64,000 bases of DNA from an uncultured Alphaproteobacteria bacterium (GCA_944391495.1 CALXTU010000002.1:1-64000); one strand, 5' to 3'; counted from the first letter of the stretch, positions 53,040-62,269 are shown. Made by a program: numbers and translations. Notes: a model not told the origin generated them from the letters alone.

Positions 53040-54491
53040 ATGTTTGAGAAATCGCGCAAGGCTCTCGGTTTTGAAAAGAACACCCAGTTTGTCGAAAGAA
53101 TTTTGTTTTTAAGCTTTCCGACGGCGCTGGTATTTATCGTGCTGGCGGCCTTTAATATGGTTGATCCGACACTGGCGGTGCTTTCGCTGGCGGCGGTTGT
53201 CGTATTCAACATCGTTCTCTTGTTTCCGCTGACTTTTGAGCTGCAGCAGATTAAGAAATATGTATCCAAGCTGGCCAGCGGCGAAATCGGCGAACAGGAT
53301 ATTCTGGCGCTGTCCGAAGATGAATCCAAAGAGCTGGTCGAGGCCATCAATAACATGCATCATTTCTGGGCACAAAAAGCCGACCTGCTTGAGGCGCAGA
53401 CAATCTCGGATACCGCGGTGCTCGACAGCCTGCCCGATCCGATTATCATGATTGACCGGGCCGGTAATATTTTAGGCGCCAATTTATCCGCCCGCACCTC
53501 TTTCGGCGATAAGATAACCGATAAAAATATCGACCAGGTTTTTCATTCCAACAATTTCATCAATGCCGTTTCCAGAGTTCTTAATAAAGAAAGTCCTTCG
53601 GAAAATCTGATTTTTTATGTGGAAAAGCCCGTTGACCAGAAGCTTTATGCCCATATCAAACAACTGCCCTGGCTATCCAAAGGGCGAGCCGTGGCGGTTA
53701 TTTCCATTTATGATTTAACCAAGTCGATGAAAATCGAAAAAATGCAGTCGGATTTCGTGGCCAATGCCAGTCATGAACTCCGAACGCCGCTGTCAATTAT
53801 TTCCGGCTTTGTCGAAACGTTGCAAACCTCGGCCAAAGATGATCCCGATGCACAAAAGCAGTTTTTGCAGATTATTGCCGATCAGGCCGAATATATGTCA
53901 AACCTTATTGAAAATCTTTTGTCGCTCTCACGAATCGAACTTAATCAGGACGAACATCCGCAAGATGAGGTTGAAATAGCAACAATTGTCGATGATGTGG
54001 CCAAATCGCTGGAGATAAAAGCGCAAAGCAACCAGATGAAAATTCATATCATCAAAGATGCCGCTCTGGCAACGGCCAAAGCGGACCCGCAACAAATCAG
54101 GCAGATTATTCAAAATTTGACCGACAATGCCATCAAATACGGCACCCCGGGAACCGAAATTACCATCCGGTTGAATAATGCCGACAAAATTCCCTCTTCC
54201 AAAACCATTAAAACGGCACCGGGAAAAGCCGTGGCGATTTCGGTTAACAACAAGGGGCCCAAAATCGGCCCGGAAAAACTGGCGCGGCTGACCGAACGCT
54301 TCTACCGACTGCAGGAGCACAAAGACAAAAATATCAAAGGGACAGGGCTCGGTCTGGCTATTGCCAAGCATATCATCATCCGGCATCAGGGAAACATAAC
54401 CGTCAATTCCAACGGTTATAACGGAACGACTTTCACGATTTATCTGCCGGTATTTAATACCGATGAAGCTCCGGTTTCCGGCTCTTTGTAA
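53040..54491 (+). CDS. PhoR-like sensor histidine kinase
   Basis: The start at 53040 (MFEKSRKALGFEK) is preferred over 52914, which would add non-family sequence overlapping mutS. Two membrane spans (~20-62), a HAMP-like linker, a PAS domain (~120-220, ISDTAVLDSLPDPIIMIDRA) and the kinase core follow: H box SDFVANASHELRTPLSIISG, N box QNLTDNAIKYG, F box LTERFYRLQ and G box KGTGLGLAIAKH. At 483 aa it fits PhoR-type kinases that sense phosphate. No response regulator gene lies beside it. Its last 52 bp overlap the converging RNase J gene. Confidence 0.88.
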   Translation: MFEKSRKALGFEKNTQFVERILFLSFPTALVFIVLAAFNMVDPTLAVLSLAAVVVFNIVLLFPLTFELQQIKKYVSKLASGEIGEQDILALSEDESKELVEAINNMHHFWAQKADLLEAQTISDTAVLDSLPDPIIMIDRAGNILGANLSARTSFGDKITDKNIDQVFHSNNFINAVSRVLNKESPSENLIFYVEKPVDQKLYAHIKQLPWLSKGRAVAVISIYDLTKSMKIEKMQSDFVANASHELRTPLSIISGFVETLQTSAKDDPDAQKQFLQIIADQAEYMSNLIENLLSLSRIELNQDEHPQDEVEIATIVDDVAKSLEIKAQSNQMKIHIIKDAALATAKADPQQIRQIIQNLTDNAIKYGTPGTEITIRLNNADKIPSSKTIKTAPGKAVAISVNNKGPKIGPEKLARLTERFYRLQEHKDKNIKGTGLGLAIAKHIIIRHQGNITVNSNGYNGTTFTIYLPVFNTDEAPVSGSL

Positions 54492-56134
54492 AAATGCATA
54501 AACACAACCGGTTTAATATCGGTGGCCTTGAATATCTGCCGGCGGATACGGGCAGCCAGATATTCTTTAATCTGGTTGGCGTTATAATTTAATTTGATGA
54601 TTTCTTTATCAATATCTTTGAAAATATCGGCTATGATTTTATCTCGCAGCTCGGCAAAGGCTGCCTCTTCCAGAATATCAATAGAACTTATCTGCAAATC
54701 AACCAAATGCCAGTCGGCCGCAAAAAAAGCGCTGATAAAAACCGAACAGTTATAAGCAATACGCTTGCGGCTTTTAACCAGTTGAGAATCAAGCGGCGTC
54801 AGCTGTTTGCGGTCAACCCCGAGTTTGCGGGTGAAGACATCGGCCACGATTTCGCCCCGGCCGTCTTTTAGCAGCGCCACCTCGCCGTCACGAACCGTCA
54901 GCACATTGCCGACACCGTTTTCCAGCGCCAGTTTCTTCTGGCGGCGGATATTGCGTTTGTCCCCGTGAACCGGAATAACCGTCTGCGGTTTTAACAGCCG
55001 ATACATGGAAAGAATTTGTTCCGGCGTTGCGTGGCCGGACGCATGAACCAGATAATCTTCCGCCGAAATGACCGTAACGCCGGCATCGCGCAATTTTTCC
55101 TGCATGCGTTCGATTTTTTCTTCATTACCGGGAATAATCTTGGAAGAAAAAATAATATTGTCACCTTTGCCGAGGATAATGTCTTTGCTTTCGCCGTTGG
55201 CTATACGGCTCAGGGTTGAGCGGTAATTACCCTGCGAACCGGCGCAAATATACAAAACTTTATCCGAGGGGATATCGCCGGCGTCTTTAATATCATGAAT
55301 CGGCGGACAATTCTGCAAATAGCCGCATTCGCGGGCGATTTTTAGATTCTGGTTCAGCGAATGACCGACCACCACCGCCGTACGGCCGGCAGCAGCTGCG
55401 GCCAAAACCAGGCTCTCAAGCCGCATGATGTTGGAAGCAAAACAAGTGGCTACAACCGTATTTTGTAAAGTCGGCAGCAGTTGCATCAGGCTTTCGCGGA
55501 TTTCATACTCGCTTGGTTCCGGAAGCGTTTCGGACATATTGGTCGAATCTCCGACATACAGAGCAACTCCTTCGGCGGCAATCTTTTGTAAAACGGGATA
55601 ATCCGTCGGCAACATCATCGTTTTGCCGTCATCAAAGCGCCAGTCGGTGGCATGCAGAATATTGCCGTAGCGCGTGCGGATAAACAAACCGGCACTCTGC
55701 GGCACCGAATGAACCAGCGAAACAAACTCGACTTCAAAATTTTTCAGTTTGACGACCGGATTGTCGGTGGCCGAACGCAAATCGGCAAAGTTTTCCCAAT
55801 GATATTCATGCAAACGCGCCCGGATGTGCCCCAGCGTGAAGTCATTGGCGTAAACCGGACACTGCAACAGCGGCAGGACATGACCGATGGCGCCGTAATG
55901 ATCCTCATGACCGTGCGTGATGAACATGGCCTCGATATTATCGCGGTAGGTTTCCAGAAAAGACGCATCGGCAAGCCCCATTTCCATTCCCGGAAAATCA
56001 TCGCGCAAAAAGCCGTATCCGGCATCAACGACAATAATCCTGCCGTCAACAATATAGGCAAACATATTAAACCCGACTTCCTCGGCGCCGCCCAAAGCAA
56101 CAAAATAAATTCCTTCTTTTGTAAAACCTTCCAT
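54440..56134 (-). CDS. rnj: Ribonuclease J
   Basis: The 564-aa metallo-beta-lactamase-fold RNase processes and degrades mRNA. The metal motif is FITHGHEDHYGAIGHV, with later metal residues near SVPQSAGL and LHATDWRF; the beta-CASP domain contains NIMRLESLVLAAAAAGRTAV and the C-terminal part HASGHATPEQIL. It lies 11 bp after birA, in the alphaproteobacterial order nuoN-birA-rnj. Its 3' end overlaps the sensor kinase gene by 52 bp on the other strand. Confidence 0.94.
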   Translation of the reverse strand: MEGFTKEGIYFVALGGAEEVGFNMFAYIVDGRIIVVDAGYGFLRDDFPGMEMGLADASFLETYRDNIEAMFITHGHEDHYGAIGHVLPLLQCPVYANDFTLGHIRARLHEYHWENFADLRSATDNPVVKLKNFEVEFVSLVHSVPQSAGLFIRTRYGNILHATDWRFDDGKTMMLPTDYPVLQKIAAEGVALYVGDSTNMSETLPEPSEYEIRESLMQLLPTLQNTVVATCFASNIMRLESLVLAAAAAGRTAVVVGHSLNQNLKIARECGYLQNCPPIHDIKDAGDIPSDKVLYICAGSQGNYRSTLSRIANGESKDIILGKGDNIIFSSKIIPGNEEKIERMQEKLRDAGVTVISAEDYLVHASGHATPEQILSMYRLLKPQTVIPVHGDKRNIRRQKKLALENGVGNVLTVRDGEVALLKDGRGEIVADVFTRKLGVDRKQLTPLDSQLVKSRKRIAYNCSVFISAFFAADWHLVDLQISSIDILEEAAFAELRDKIIADIFKDIDKEIIKLNYNANQIKEYLAARIRRQIFKATDIKPVVFMHFYKEPETGASSVLNTGR

Positions 56135-56145
56135 CTTATACCTTT

Positions 56146-56868
56146 TTATGCCAATAAATCACCGACTGTTATTTTAATCGTCTTTTCGTCCTGTTTTAAC
56201 AATAAAAATCCCTGTTCGTCAATACCCTTAAATATCCCTTCCAGTACCCGGCCGCCGTGATTGATTTTAACCGGCTTTCCCAGACGATAGGCATATTTAA
56301 GCCAGGTTTTGCGAATCGCCGAAAACCCCTGCCGGCGACATAATTCCAGATTGGCGTCAAAATGACGCAGATAGGCTGCCAGAAAAACCTCACGACTGAT
56401 ATCAAACCCCAAAGACCGCAAATCGGCTGCCGGATAAATCAACTGTCCGGCCGGCGGTGCCGAGACCAGATTGACTCCCGTTCCGATGACGACGGTTTCG
56501 TTATCGGCGCTTTCAATCAAAATACCGCAGATTTTGGCGCCGGCAATCAAAACATCATTCGGCCATTTAATGGCTATATCCAGACCGGACGTCAGGCCGG
56601 CGATGGTTTCGGCAACACTGACGGAGGTTATGAAAACCAGATCGGAAACCGGTAGTCGCGGGCAAAAAAGCTGGCTCATAAACAAGTTGCCGGGACGCGA
56701 TATCCAGCTGCGCCCCAAACGCCCGCGTCCCGCCGTCTGAACCACCGCCGTATAAACGACCGGCCGGCCATCGAATGCCAAGCTTTGCGCTTTAGCCAGA
56801 TTATTGGTGGAATCAACCTCCTGATAATCCCGCCATAACCAGTTTTCCAACAACCGCTCGGCAATCAT
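56146..56868 (-). CDS. birA: Biotin--[acetyl-CoA-carboxylase] ligase
   Basis: The 240-aa enzyme attaches biotin to acetyl-CoA carboxylase. AGRGRLGRSWISRPGNLFMS holds the biotin loop and KWPNDVLIAGAKICGILIES the ATP-binding region. No N-terminal helix-turn-helix is present, so it is the catalytic-only form and not a repressor. Its ATG overlaps the nuoN stop (ATGA) and rnj follows after 11 bp. Confidence 0.95.
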   Translation of the reverse strand: MIAERLLENWLWRDYQEVDSTNNLAKAQSLAFDGRPVVYTAVVQTAGRGRLGRSWISRPGNLFMSQLFCPRLPVSDLVFITSVSVAETIAGLTSGLDIAIKWPNDVLIAGAKICGILIESADNETVVIGTGVNLVSAPPAGQLIYPAADLRSLGFDISREVFLAAYLRHFDANLELCRRQGFSAIRKTWLKYAYRLGKPVKINHGGRVLEGIFKGIDEQGFLLLKQDEKTIKITVGDLLA

Positions 56869-58286
56869 GACAAGCCTCCCAGAATAACCAGAGCATCACG
56901 CAACAACCAGGCCGGATTGATTAATGCCGCCACGATGACAATCACGTTAATAAACAAACATATGTAAATGGCCTTATCGGTGCGGTCAAATTTGTTATCC
57001 GAGGTTGCAAAAAAAAGTGTCCGTATGACCTGCAGGCAGGCGTTGGCCACAAACAGCTGGCTGACCAGGAGCAAAGCTATTTTACCCCAGGCGTCGTTTT
57101 CGGCCAAACCGCTGATGACGGACAGACAGCCGAAGAAGCCCAGTGTCGGAGCCAGCCCGGTCAGAGAAAGCATAAATACCAGCAACGCCGCCGAGATGTA
57201 CGGGCGTCCCCGCGAAAAGCCGCTGACGGTTTCAAGTTCACTCAGATATTCACTGCGGCGTTTCAAACTGAGAAAAACCGTATAAATACCGGTAAAAGAC
57301 AAAATGGCAACGACAATATAGGCAAAAGCCGCCATAATATCATCGCCGGAGAAACCTATCAATCCGGTCAGGGCAAAACCCTGGCAGTAAATGCCGAGAA
57401 AAGCAAACAACCGGCGCAAATTGTTTTCACGATTGGCCGACAAAGCGCCGACAGTTAACGACAAAACGGCAAAAATCGTTAAAAACGGTGCCGTTGTCTC
57501 AATAAATGACGGCAGGCAGCCGCGCATTAAATTGACCAACGTGCAAATGTAAATCAGCGGCGGGATCAGTGTCATAAAACCACAGACCGGCAAAACACCG
57601 ACTGAGACAAAAGCCATAAACCAGGCATGAAACGGTACCAGTGCCATCATGAACATCAAAGGTGCCAAAATCAGCAAAACGCCGGCCAATGACACTGTTC
57701 CGCCGGGTTCCGCGGCAAAAAACGATTTGACCGCCGCATATTCAAAACTGCCGGTCTGATTGTAAATAATGCCTATTCCGCCCCACAGCAACAGGCAGAA
57801 AAACAAAGCTGTCCACACATAGGCCGCCGACACTTCTCTGACGCGGTCAATATCCCAATGGCGGCGGATCAAGCCGTAGCAGCCCGCACATACGAACGGC
57901 ACCGCCAGCCCCAATGTCAACAATGATGAAGCTGATGCCAATATATCAAAACCGAACAGCAGCATAAAACAGATGGCATAAAATTTGAAAGACGGTCGGT
58001 TTTTGGTCAAAAACCATTTGGATGACAGATAGAACCATGCCCAAGACAGCAGATAAACAAATGTTTTAAACAATGTTGTCAGCGGCGTATTCTGCCAATA
58101 CCGGGGAAAGACGCTTTTATTGTAAAATAAGATGGTACAGCAGATGACGGCCAACAAAAAAAACTGTGCCAGCGTAAAAAACGTTTTGGCCGTTTTTTCG
58201 CGGCGGAACAGATCAACCGGCCAGGCAACCAGAAAAAAAGCCAACATACATAATTCCGGCAGCAGAATGAACCAATTTTGCAGCAA
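56865..58286 (-). CDS. nuoN: NADH-quinone oxidoreductase subunit N, diverged
   Basis: The 473-aa membrane protein has about thirteen spans and lies at the place of nuoN in the cluster. It is diverged at the ion path. In the family pattern GFKLSLVPFHLW the lysine is replaced (MFMMALVPFHAW), the next lysine (SKIA) is replaced by PPLI, NIKRLLGYSSISHLG reads NLRRLFAFLGIYCQG, and the late GFIGKF lysine is cysteine (GFFGCL). The frame is intact. It probably still assembles in the membrane arm, but proton transfer through it looks unlikely. birA starts inside its stop. Confidence 0.85.
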   Translation of the reverse strand: MLQNWFILLPELCMLAFFLVAWPVDLFRREKTAKTFFTLAQFFLLAVICCTILFYNKSVFPRYWQNTPLTTLFKTFVYLLSWAWFYLSSKWFLTKNRPSFKFYAICFMLLFGFDILASASSLLTLGLAVPFVCAGCYGLIRRHWDIDRVREVSAAYVWTALFFCLLLWGGIGIIYNQTGSFEYAAVKSFFAAEPGGTVSLAGVLLILAPLMFMMALVPFHAWFMAFVSVGVLPVCGFMTLIPPLIYICTLVNLMRGCLPSFIETTAPFLTIFAVLSLTVGALSANRENNLRRLFAFLGIYCQGFALTGLIGFSGDDIMAAFAYIVVAILSFTGIYTVFLSLKRRSEYLSELETVSGFSRGRPYISAALLVFMLSLTGLAPTLGFFGCLSVISGLAENDAWGKIALLLVSQLFVANACLQVIRTLFFATSDNKFDRTDKAIYICLFINVIVIVAALINPAWLLRDALVILGGLS

Positions 58287-58297
58287 ACTTTTTCTCC

Positions 58298-59734
58298 CTA
58301 CTCACTGATCACAAACCACAAAGGTCTGATAAACGACATCAACAGCATAAACACGACAAACAGCATAAAAATAAACAAACCCATCGGCAAATCCTCGTTT
58401 TTGCCCAAAATACATTCTTTGGTATCTGTCTTGAGGCGAAACATTTCTCTGACAAGAGCCGCCGCCGCAATGATGCAGGCCAGCATTAACAAGGTTCCCA
58501 GCTGAATATTTACCGACAGCAGCTGCGATAAGATAAGAAAGTTGTTGGTAAACATGGCTGATACCGGAAAACCGGCCGCGGCAAAAGTCAAAAACGAATA
58601 AATCAGCGACAATCGTTTGGCCCGGCACAAAAAACCCGACGACGTACTGTCATACAGGCGCTCTTGCCGGTAAACATATGCCGCGACAACCTCCAACGCC
58701 CCGAAAACCAGCAAAAATCCGAAAAGGGCATACCCGATGTTCAGCAAAATGAGATGATTGCCGCTGAAGATGCCCAGCAGATACATAATATAGTAAACCG
58801 TCACAAACGCAAAAATCTTATATTGAGCATCTTTATGGATAAAGCCGATCAGACTGATGAACAACATCGTGACGGTGCCAATAACATAAACCCAGATGAA
58901 ATAGCCGCTGACGGCTTCCGGTATATGCTGCGGCCAGAATCTGACCAGGCCGTAAATTCCGCTCAACGGCAGGATTGACGAGGCAATAAAAACCAACGGA
59001 TTGTGTATCTTTGACGTAACCGAAGAAATCCAATGATGAAACGGCCACACCGGTATCCGCGAAACAAAACCGAGCATTAAGGCTCCCCAGATAATATAAC
59101 CGTTATTTTTGTCCCACAAAATTTCATCCGAACGGTCAAGCGTCAGGCTGCCGTAAAATTTGTAAATGAGCATGACGGCCACGAACAAGATGAACGCACC
59201 AATCAAATTATAAAGGAAAAAACCGCCGAGACGTTCGGTCTTTTTGAATTCGCCGAACATTCCAATCTGCATAAACAGCGGCAACAGCATGGCCTCAAAA
59301 AAGATAAAGAACGAAAAAATATCCGCTGCCACAAAAAAACCGGTCGTCATGCTCAGAAACAGCAGCGTTGAAACCATCAGCGGTTTTTGCCCCGCGGTTT
59401 CCTGCCGGATAAATATGACACCGCTCAAAATAATCAGGTGAACCGCCAAAATCATCAGCAACGATAAATTGTCAACCGCAAAAACCAGATTGATGTCCGG
59501 AACGGACAACCAATCAAATTTCTCAAACAGCTGCAGGCGGAGCGTCTTTTCATCAACCAGCATAAAAACCCGCCAGATCATAACCAGATTGGCCAAGATG
59601 GTAAATAAGGCCACATTAGAAACGTTATGAGTTGCATTTTCGGCATCATCTTTGGCGGTCAGGACAAACAACATTCCGACAAAGGGAATGCATATAATTA
59701 AAGATAAAATGGCAAAAGGACTATTCATAGGCAT
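58298..59734 (-). CDS. nuoM: NADH-quinone oxidoreductase subunit M, diverged
   Basis: The 478-aa protein shows the NuoM start region and the conserved FIFFEAMLLPLFMQIGMFG, which keeps the TM5 glutamate. Other key residues are changed: the lysine before WPFHHW is arginine (VSRIPVWPFHHW), the following lysine (ILLKLGAYG) is lost (ILPLSGIYG), the DIKR..AYSSVSHMG block reads DAQYKIFAFVTVYYIM, and the later His-Gly of IAHGLSAAG is Gly-Tyr. Its start overlaps nuoL by 14 bp. A non-pumping or altered complex I is the natural inference. Confidence 0.85.
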   Translation of the reverse strand: MPMNSPFAILSLIICIPFVGMLFVLTAKDDAENATHNVSNVALFTILANLVMIWRVFMLVDEKTLRLQLFEKFDWLSVPDINLVFAVDNLSLLMILAVHLIILSGVIFIRQETAGQKPLMVSTLLFLSMTTGFFVAADIFSFFIFFEAMLLPLFMQIGMFGEFKKTERLGGFFLYNLIGAFILFVAVMLIYKFYGSLTLDRSDEILWDKNNGYIIWGALMLGFVSRIPVWPFHHWISSVTSKIHNPLVFIASSILPLSGIYGLVRFWPQHIPEAVSGYFIWVYVIGTVTMLFISLIGFIHKDAQYKIFAFVTVYYIMYLLGIFSGNHLILLNIGYALFGFLLVFGALEVVAAYVYRQERLYDSTSSGFLCRAKRLSLIYSFLTFAAAGFPVSAMFTNNFLILSQLLSVNIQLGTLLMLACIIAAAALVREMFRLKTDTKECILGKNEDLPMGLFIFMLFVVFMLLMSFIRPLWFVISE

Positions 59735-61379
59735 AAAAACCCCAATAAACCAGCATTATTAATATTCCGGATAAAATGCTCAGGATATAGTTAGAGCATC
59801 GCACCTCCTGAATTTTCCTGACACCGGTAACCAAAGCCGAAGCAGCGGCCGAAACCGTGCCGATAATGCTGCGCTCAATGACGACAAAATCAAAGACCAG
59901 CCACAACACCCGTCCCAGAAATTTAAGCGGCAAAATAATCAGTCTTTCATACAGACCGGACAAAACATCTGTCTGCCATATCGGCATATTGCCCAAACGA
60001 ATCAGCCATAAAACCGGCATACCGGCCAAAAGAACTGCCGGAACCGCCAAAAGCTCATATGCGGCGATGTTCTTCCAGGCTGTATTTTGCCATATCAGCC
60101 AAAACGAAACGGCAACCAACGGCAGCCAGTACAAAATGCCGGCATTTTGCGCGAAGGCCATCACTTTTTCGTCTGCCCGCGGTCTGCCCCAATAGGCCAT
60201 TTTTATATCCAGTGCCAGAACGGCCAAATATGCAGCCGCAAACATCATAAGCCCCTGCCCGCCGTTAAGGCTTGCAAAACCGGCTCCCAGTGCCGCGCAC
60301 AATAGCAGCGTTAAAACAAAATTGCCTTTGGTACAACGCCAAAAACCACCCAGATATGCCATATTGTTTTCTTCCGATGCGGCATTGGATACGATCACGA
60401 AGATCACCGCAGCCAAAGTGTTAAAAATCAGCATCCAGGGAACCATGACCTGCAGCCGGCCGGAATTAAAATAAACCTCCGGCAGCATAAAAGCATAAAC
60501 CGCTAATGATAATGATACCACCTTTGACTTGAGATTGTTGTTGATCAGCGCGCCGGCCAACCCCGGAACAACCGACAACAGACTCCACCAGGGCAGAATA
60601 TTTGCCGTTAAATCGGATATTTGCAGCAGCGGCCGCAGTTTATCCGTTAAAATCAGACCGGAAAGCGGAACCGACAACGCCATAACGCAGATTATCCGAT
60701 TAAAGGCGGCATCCTTCAGGCTGAAATAGTGACCGTTTAATAAAAACAACCCGCATTTGCAGCCGATGGCAAACAACAGCAAAAAAGCCACCAGATCCCG
60801 ATGACGGCCGCCGGAAGCGTACTCCGGCAGTGATGACAGACTAACTGAAGACGTTTTGCCGTATACAATGGCCAGAGCCATAAATACGGCCATTTCCGCC
60901 AGAAAATTAAAAATAAAAATCTTCTTTTTGGCCAGAATCTGATCAGGCATATAAAAACTGATAATCGAAAACATACATCCGGCAAACATCAGCTGCAGAA
61001 AATCATGGCTGGAGGCCTGAAGAATCAGACCGACAAAACTCAGCAACATCAGCGTATTGAAATGCAGCGAATGTTTCTCAGAAGCAAAAAGAGTGTTAAG
61101 ATACACCAACCCAGCCAACAGACATGTCAGCGGCAAAAACATATGCTGCATTCTTCTGGAAGACGAAATATTGATATCGGCCCGGAGTTCCTCATACGGA
61201 AGCCATTGATAAATGAAATTTGTCGTTTGCGGACGACTTAAATTTTCCATAAAAAAATAGGCCAGGATGCCCAATCCGGCAAAAATTAAAATTGACCATA
61301 TCCGCCGACGACGTCCCTGTGTTATGAGCAGCGAGGCGGAAGCAATCACCAGCAGACAAATAAACAGTTGTAAAACCAT
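59721..61379 (-). CDS. nuoL: NADH-quinone oxidoreductase subunit L, strongly diverged
   Basis: The 552-aa protein is shorter than usual NuoL (about 610-650 aa) and its middle is hard to align. The TM7 lysine may survive in FAIGCKCGLFLLNGHYF, but the HAAT, HAFFKALLFL and FFSKDEI blocks are absent or replaced (NRIICVMALS; MLIFNTLAAVIF). The C-terminal horizontal-helix region GLYERLIILPLKFLGRVLW to VRKIQEVRCSNYIL fits NuoL. Position upstream of nuoM supports the identity. No other nuo genes are in the window. Confidence 0.75.
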   Translation of the reverse strand: MVLQLFICLLVIASASLLITQGRRRRIWSILIFAGLGILAYFFMENLSRPQTTNFIYQWLPYEELRADINISSSRRMQHMFLPLTCLLAGLVYLNTLFASEKHSLHFNTLMLLSFVGLILQASSHDFLQLMFAGCMFSIISFYMPDQILAKKKIFIFNFLAEMAVFMALAIVYGKTSSVSLSSLPEYASGGRHRDLVAFLLLFAIGCKCGLFLLNGHYFSLKDAAFNRIICVMALSVPLSGLILTDKLRPLLQISDLTANILPWWSLLSVVPGLAGALINNNLKSKVVSLSLAVYAFMLPEVYFNSGRLQVMVPWMLIFNTLAAVIFVIVSNAASEENNMAYLGGFWRCTKGNFVLTLLLCAALGAGFASLNGGQGLMMFAAAYLAVLALDIKMAYWGRPRADEKVMAFAQNAGILYWLPLVAVSFWLIWQNTAWKNIAAYELLAVPAVLLAGMPVLWLIRLGNMPIWQTDVLSGLYERLIILPLKFLGRVLWLVFDFVVIERSIIGTVSAAASALVTGVRKIQEVRCSNYILSILSGILIMLVYWGFYAYE

Positions 61380-61417
61380 AAAAAAAACCTAAATTAGCAA
61401 ATTTTGGCCTTAATATA

Positions 61418-61448
61418 TAAAAAAAACAAGGGCTTTTAAAGCCCTTAT
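61418..61448 (-). terminator. Terminator upstream of nuoL
   Basis: AAGGGCTT (61428-61435) pairs with AAGCCCTT (61439-61446), followed on the minus strand by a run of T. It ends the transcript of the 107-aa gene and separates it from the nuo operon. Confidence 0.8.
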
Positions 61449-61468
61449 TTTTAACAGTTGCACAAAAT

Positions 61469-61792
61469 TTAGTTTAAAACCGCCTTCAAATCCCTAATCA
61501 ACCGTACGGGAACAACATATTCGCGGGCAACCTCATCGCCGTCAATCTCGGCAACCAAAACCTCGTCGACAGCCTTAAGCGGCTGACGGGCTTCCTGATT
61601 AATGTTACCCAAAAAGACCGAGCTTTCACGACTCCGGTATAATAAAGCCGTATCACCGCCGTCATAGACAAAGCGCGGATTTTCCGGTCCGCCGCGGCGC
61701 TGTTTGATCATAATCAGAATTTCGCCGGCGGCATTCTGCAAGATTTCATACGTTCCTTCGTTGTTTTCTGCGGGAATTTGATTATTTTCCAT
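61469..61792 (-). CDS. Hypothetical protein, 107 aa
   Basis: The start is ATG 61792 (MENNQIPAENNEG) with GAGG five bases upstream; a TTG start nine codons earlier lacks a good site. The protein is soluble and beta-rich (YEILQNAAGEILIMIKQRRG, LLYRSRESSVFLGNI) and acidic near the end. No family is recognised. It is single, with its own terminator after it. Confidence 0.6.
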   Translation of the reverse strand: MENNQIPAENNEGTYEILQNAAGEILIMIKQRRGGPENPRFVYDGGDTALLYRSRESSVFLGNINQEARQPLKAVDEVLVAEIDGDEVAREYVVPVRLIRDLKAVLN

Positions 61793-61897
61793 TTTTGCCT
61801 CATAGATTCCTGTTTGCAATTTTAGAGGTATGTTAGCATATAATTATTAACAAATACATTACATTTTCAATTTTTTTAACTTTTTTGTTTTTTTTAG

Positions 61898-61926
61898 TTG
61901 ACTAAAATTTTTTTATCTTCTATATA
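61898..61926 (+). promoter_or_regulatory. Promoter of tRNA-Lys
   Basis: TTGACT (61898-61903), 17-base spacer, TATATA (61921-61926), 20 bases before the tRNA. Confidence 0.75.
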
Positions 61927-61946
61927 TGGGGCGATTTGTTAAGAGC

Positions 61947-62022
61947 GGGTGCGTAGCTCAGCTGGTAGAGCATTTGACTTTTAATCAAAGGGTCTCGGGT
62001 TCGAATCCCGACGCGCTCACCA
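61947..62022 (+). tRNA. tRNA-Lys (anticodon TTT)
   Basis: Acceptor arms GGGTGCG and CGCGCTC pair with two wobble pairs, the D arm is GCTC...GAGC, the anticodon loop is CTTTTAA with anticodon TTT, the T loop is TTCGAAT, and CCA is encoded. 76 bases. The last 15 bases and the terminator are repeated at 62200-62260. Confidence 0.95.
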
Positions 62023-62068
62023 TTCTAAAGCCTTGTTTTTGCAAGGCTTTTTCTTTGTCCTTTTAACG
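62008..62068 (+). repeat. 61-bp direct repeat, copy 1 (tRNA-Lys 3' end plus terminator)
   Basis: The 61 bases from the tRNA T stem to just after the terminator recur exactly at 62200-62260. The repeat unit includes CCA and the whole hairpin. Confidence 0.9.
62027..62056 (+). terminator. Terminator of tRNA-Lys
   Basis: AAAGCCTTG (62027-62035) pairs with CAAGGCTTT (62042-62050), followed by a T-rich run. An identical hairpin exists at 62219-62248. Confidence 0.9.
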
Positions 62069-62199
62069 GGATTCGAACCCAGACGGGTTCGTTCAATTCC
62101 GACTACGTTTCGCCACGGCTTCGATTTCTCTCGCCGGCTCAACAAGTCTCATTGCGTCTCCTTGTAAAAACAGCCACCGGCTGTTTTTACTGCGGCCGT
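62069..62199. other. 131-bp insert between the two repeat copies
   Basis: No gene is seen. It opens, overlapping the repeat by two bases, with CGGGATTCGAACCC (62067-62080), an exact inverted copy of the tRNA-Lys T arm (61997-62010), which extends into a local hairpin with GGGTTCG. It ends with another terminator-like hairpin, AAAAACAGCC with GGCTGTTTTT (62166-62188). Confidence 0.6.
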
Positions 62200-62260
62200 C
62201 CGACGCGCTCACCATTCTAAAGCCTTGTTTTTGCAAGGCTTTTTCTTTGTCCTTTTAACG
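62200..62260 (+). repeat. 61-bp direct repeat, copy 2
   Basis: An exact copy of 62008-62068, without the rest of the tRNA. Such a repeat of a tRNA 3' end is the form that an attachment-site duplication would take. Confidence 0.9.
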
Positions 62261-62269
62261 ACAAGTATT

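Noticed and set aside
62067..62110. Possible second tRNA after tRNA-Lys
   Set aside because: Only an inverted T-arm is present; there are no acceptor, D or anticodon arms.
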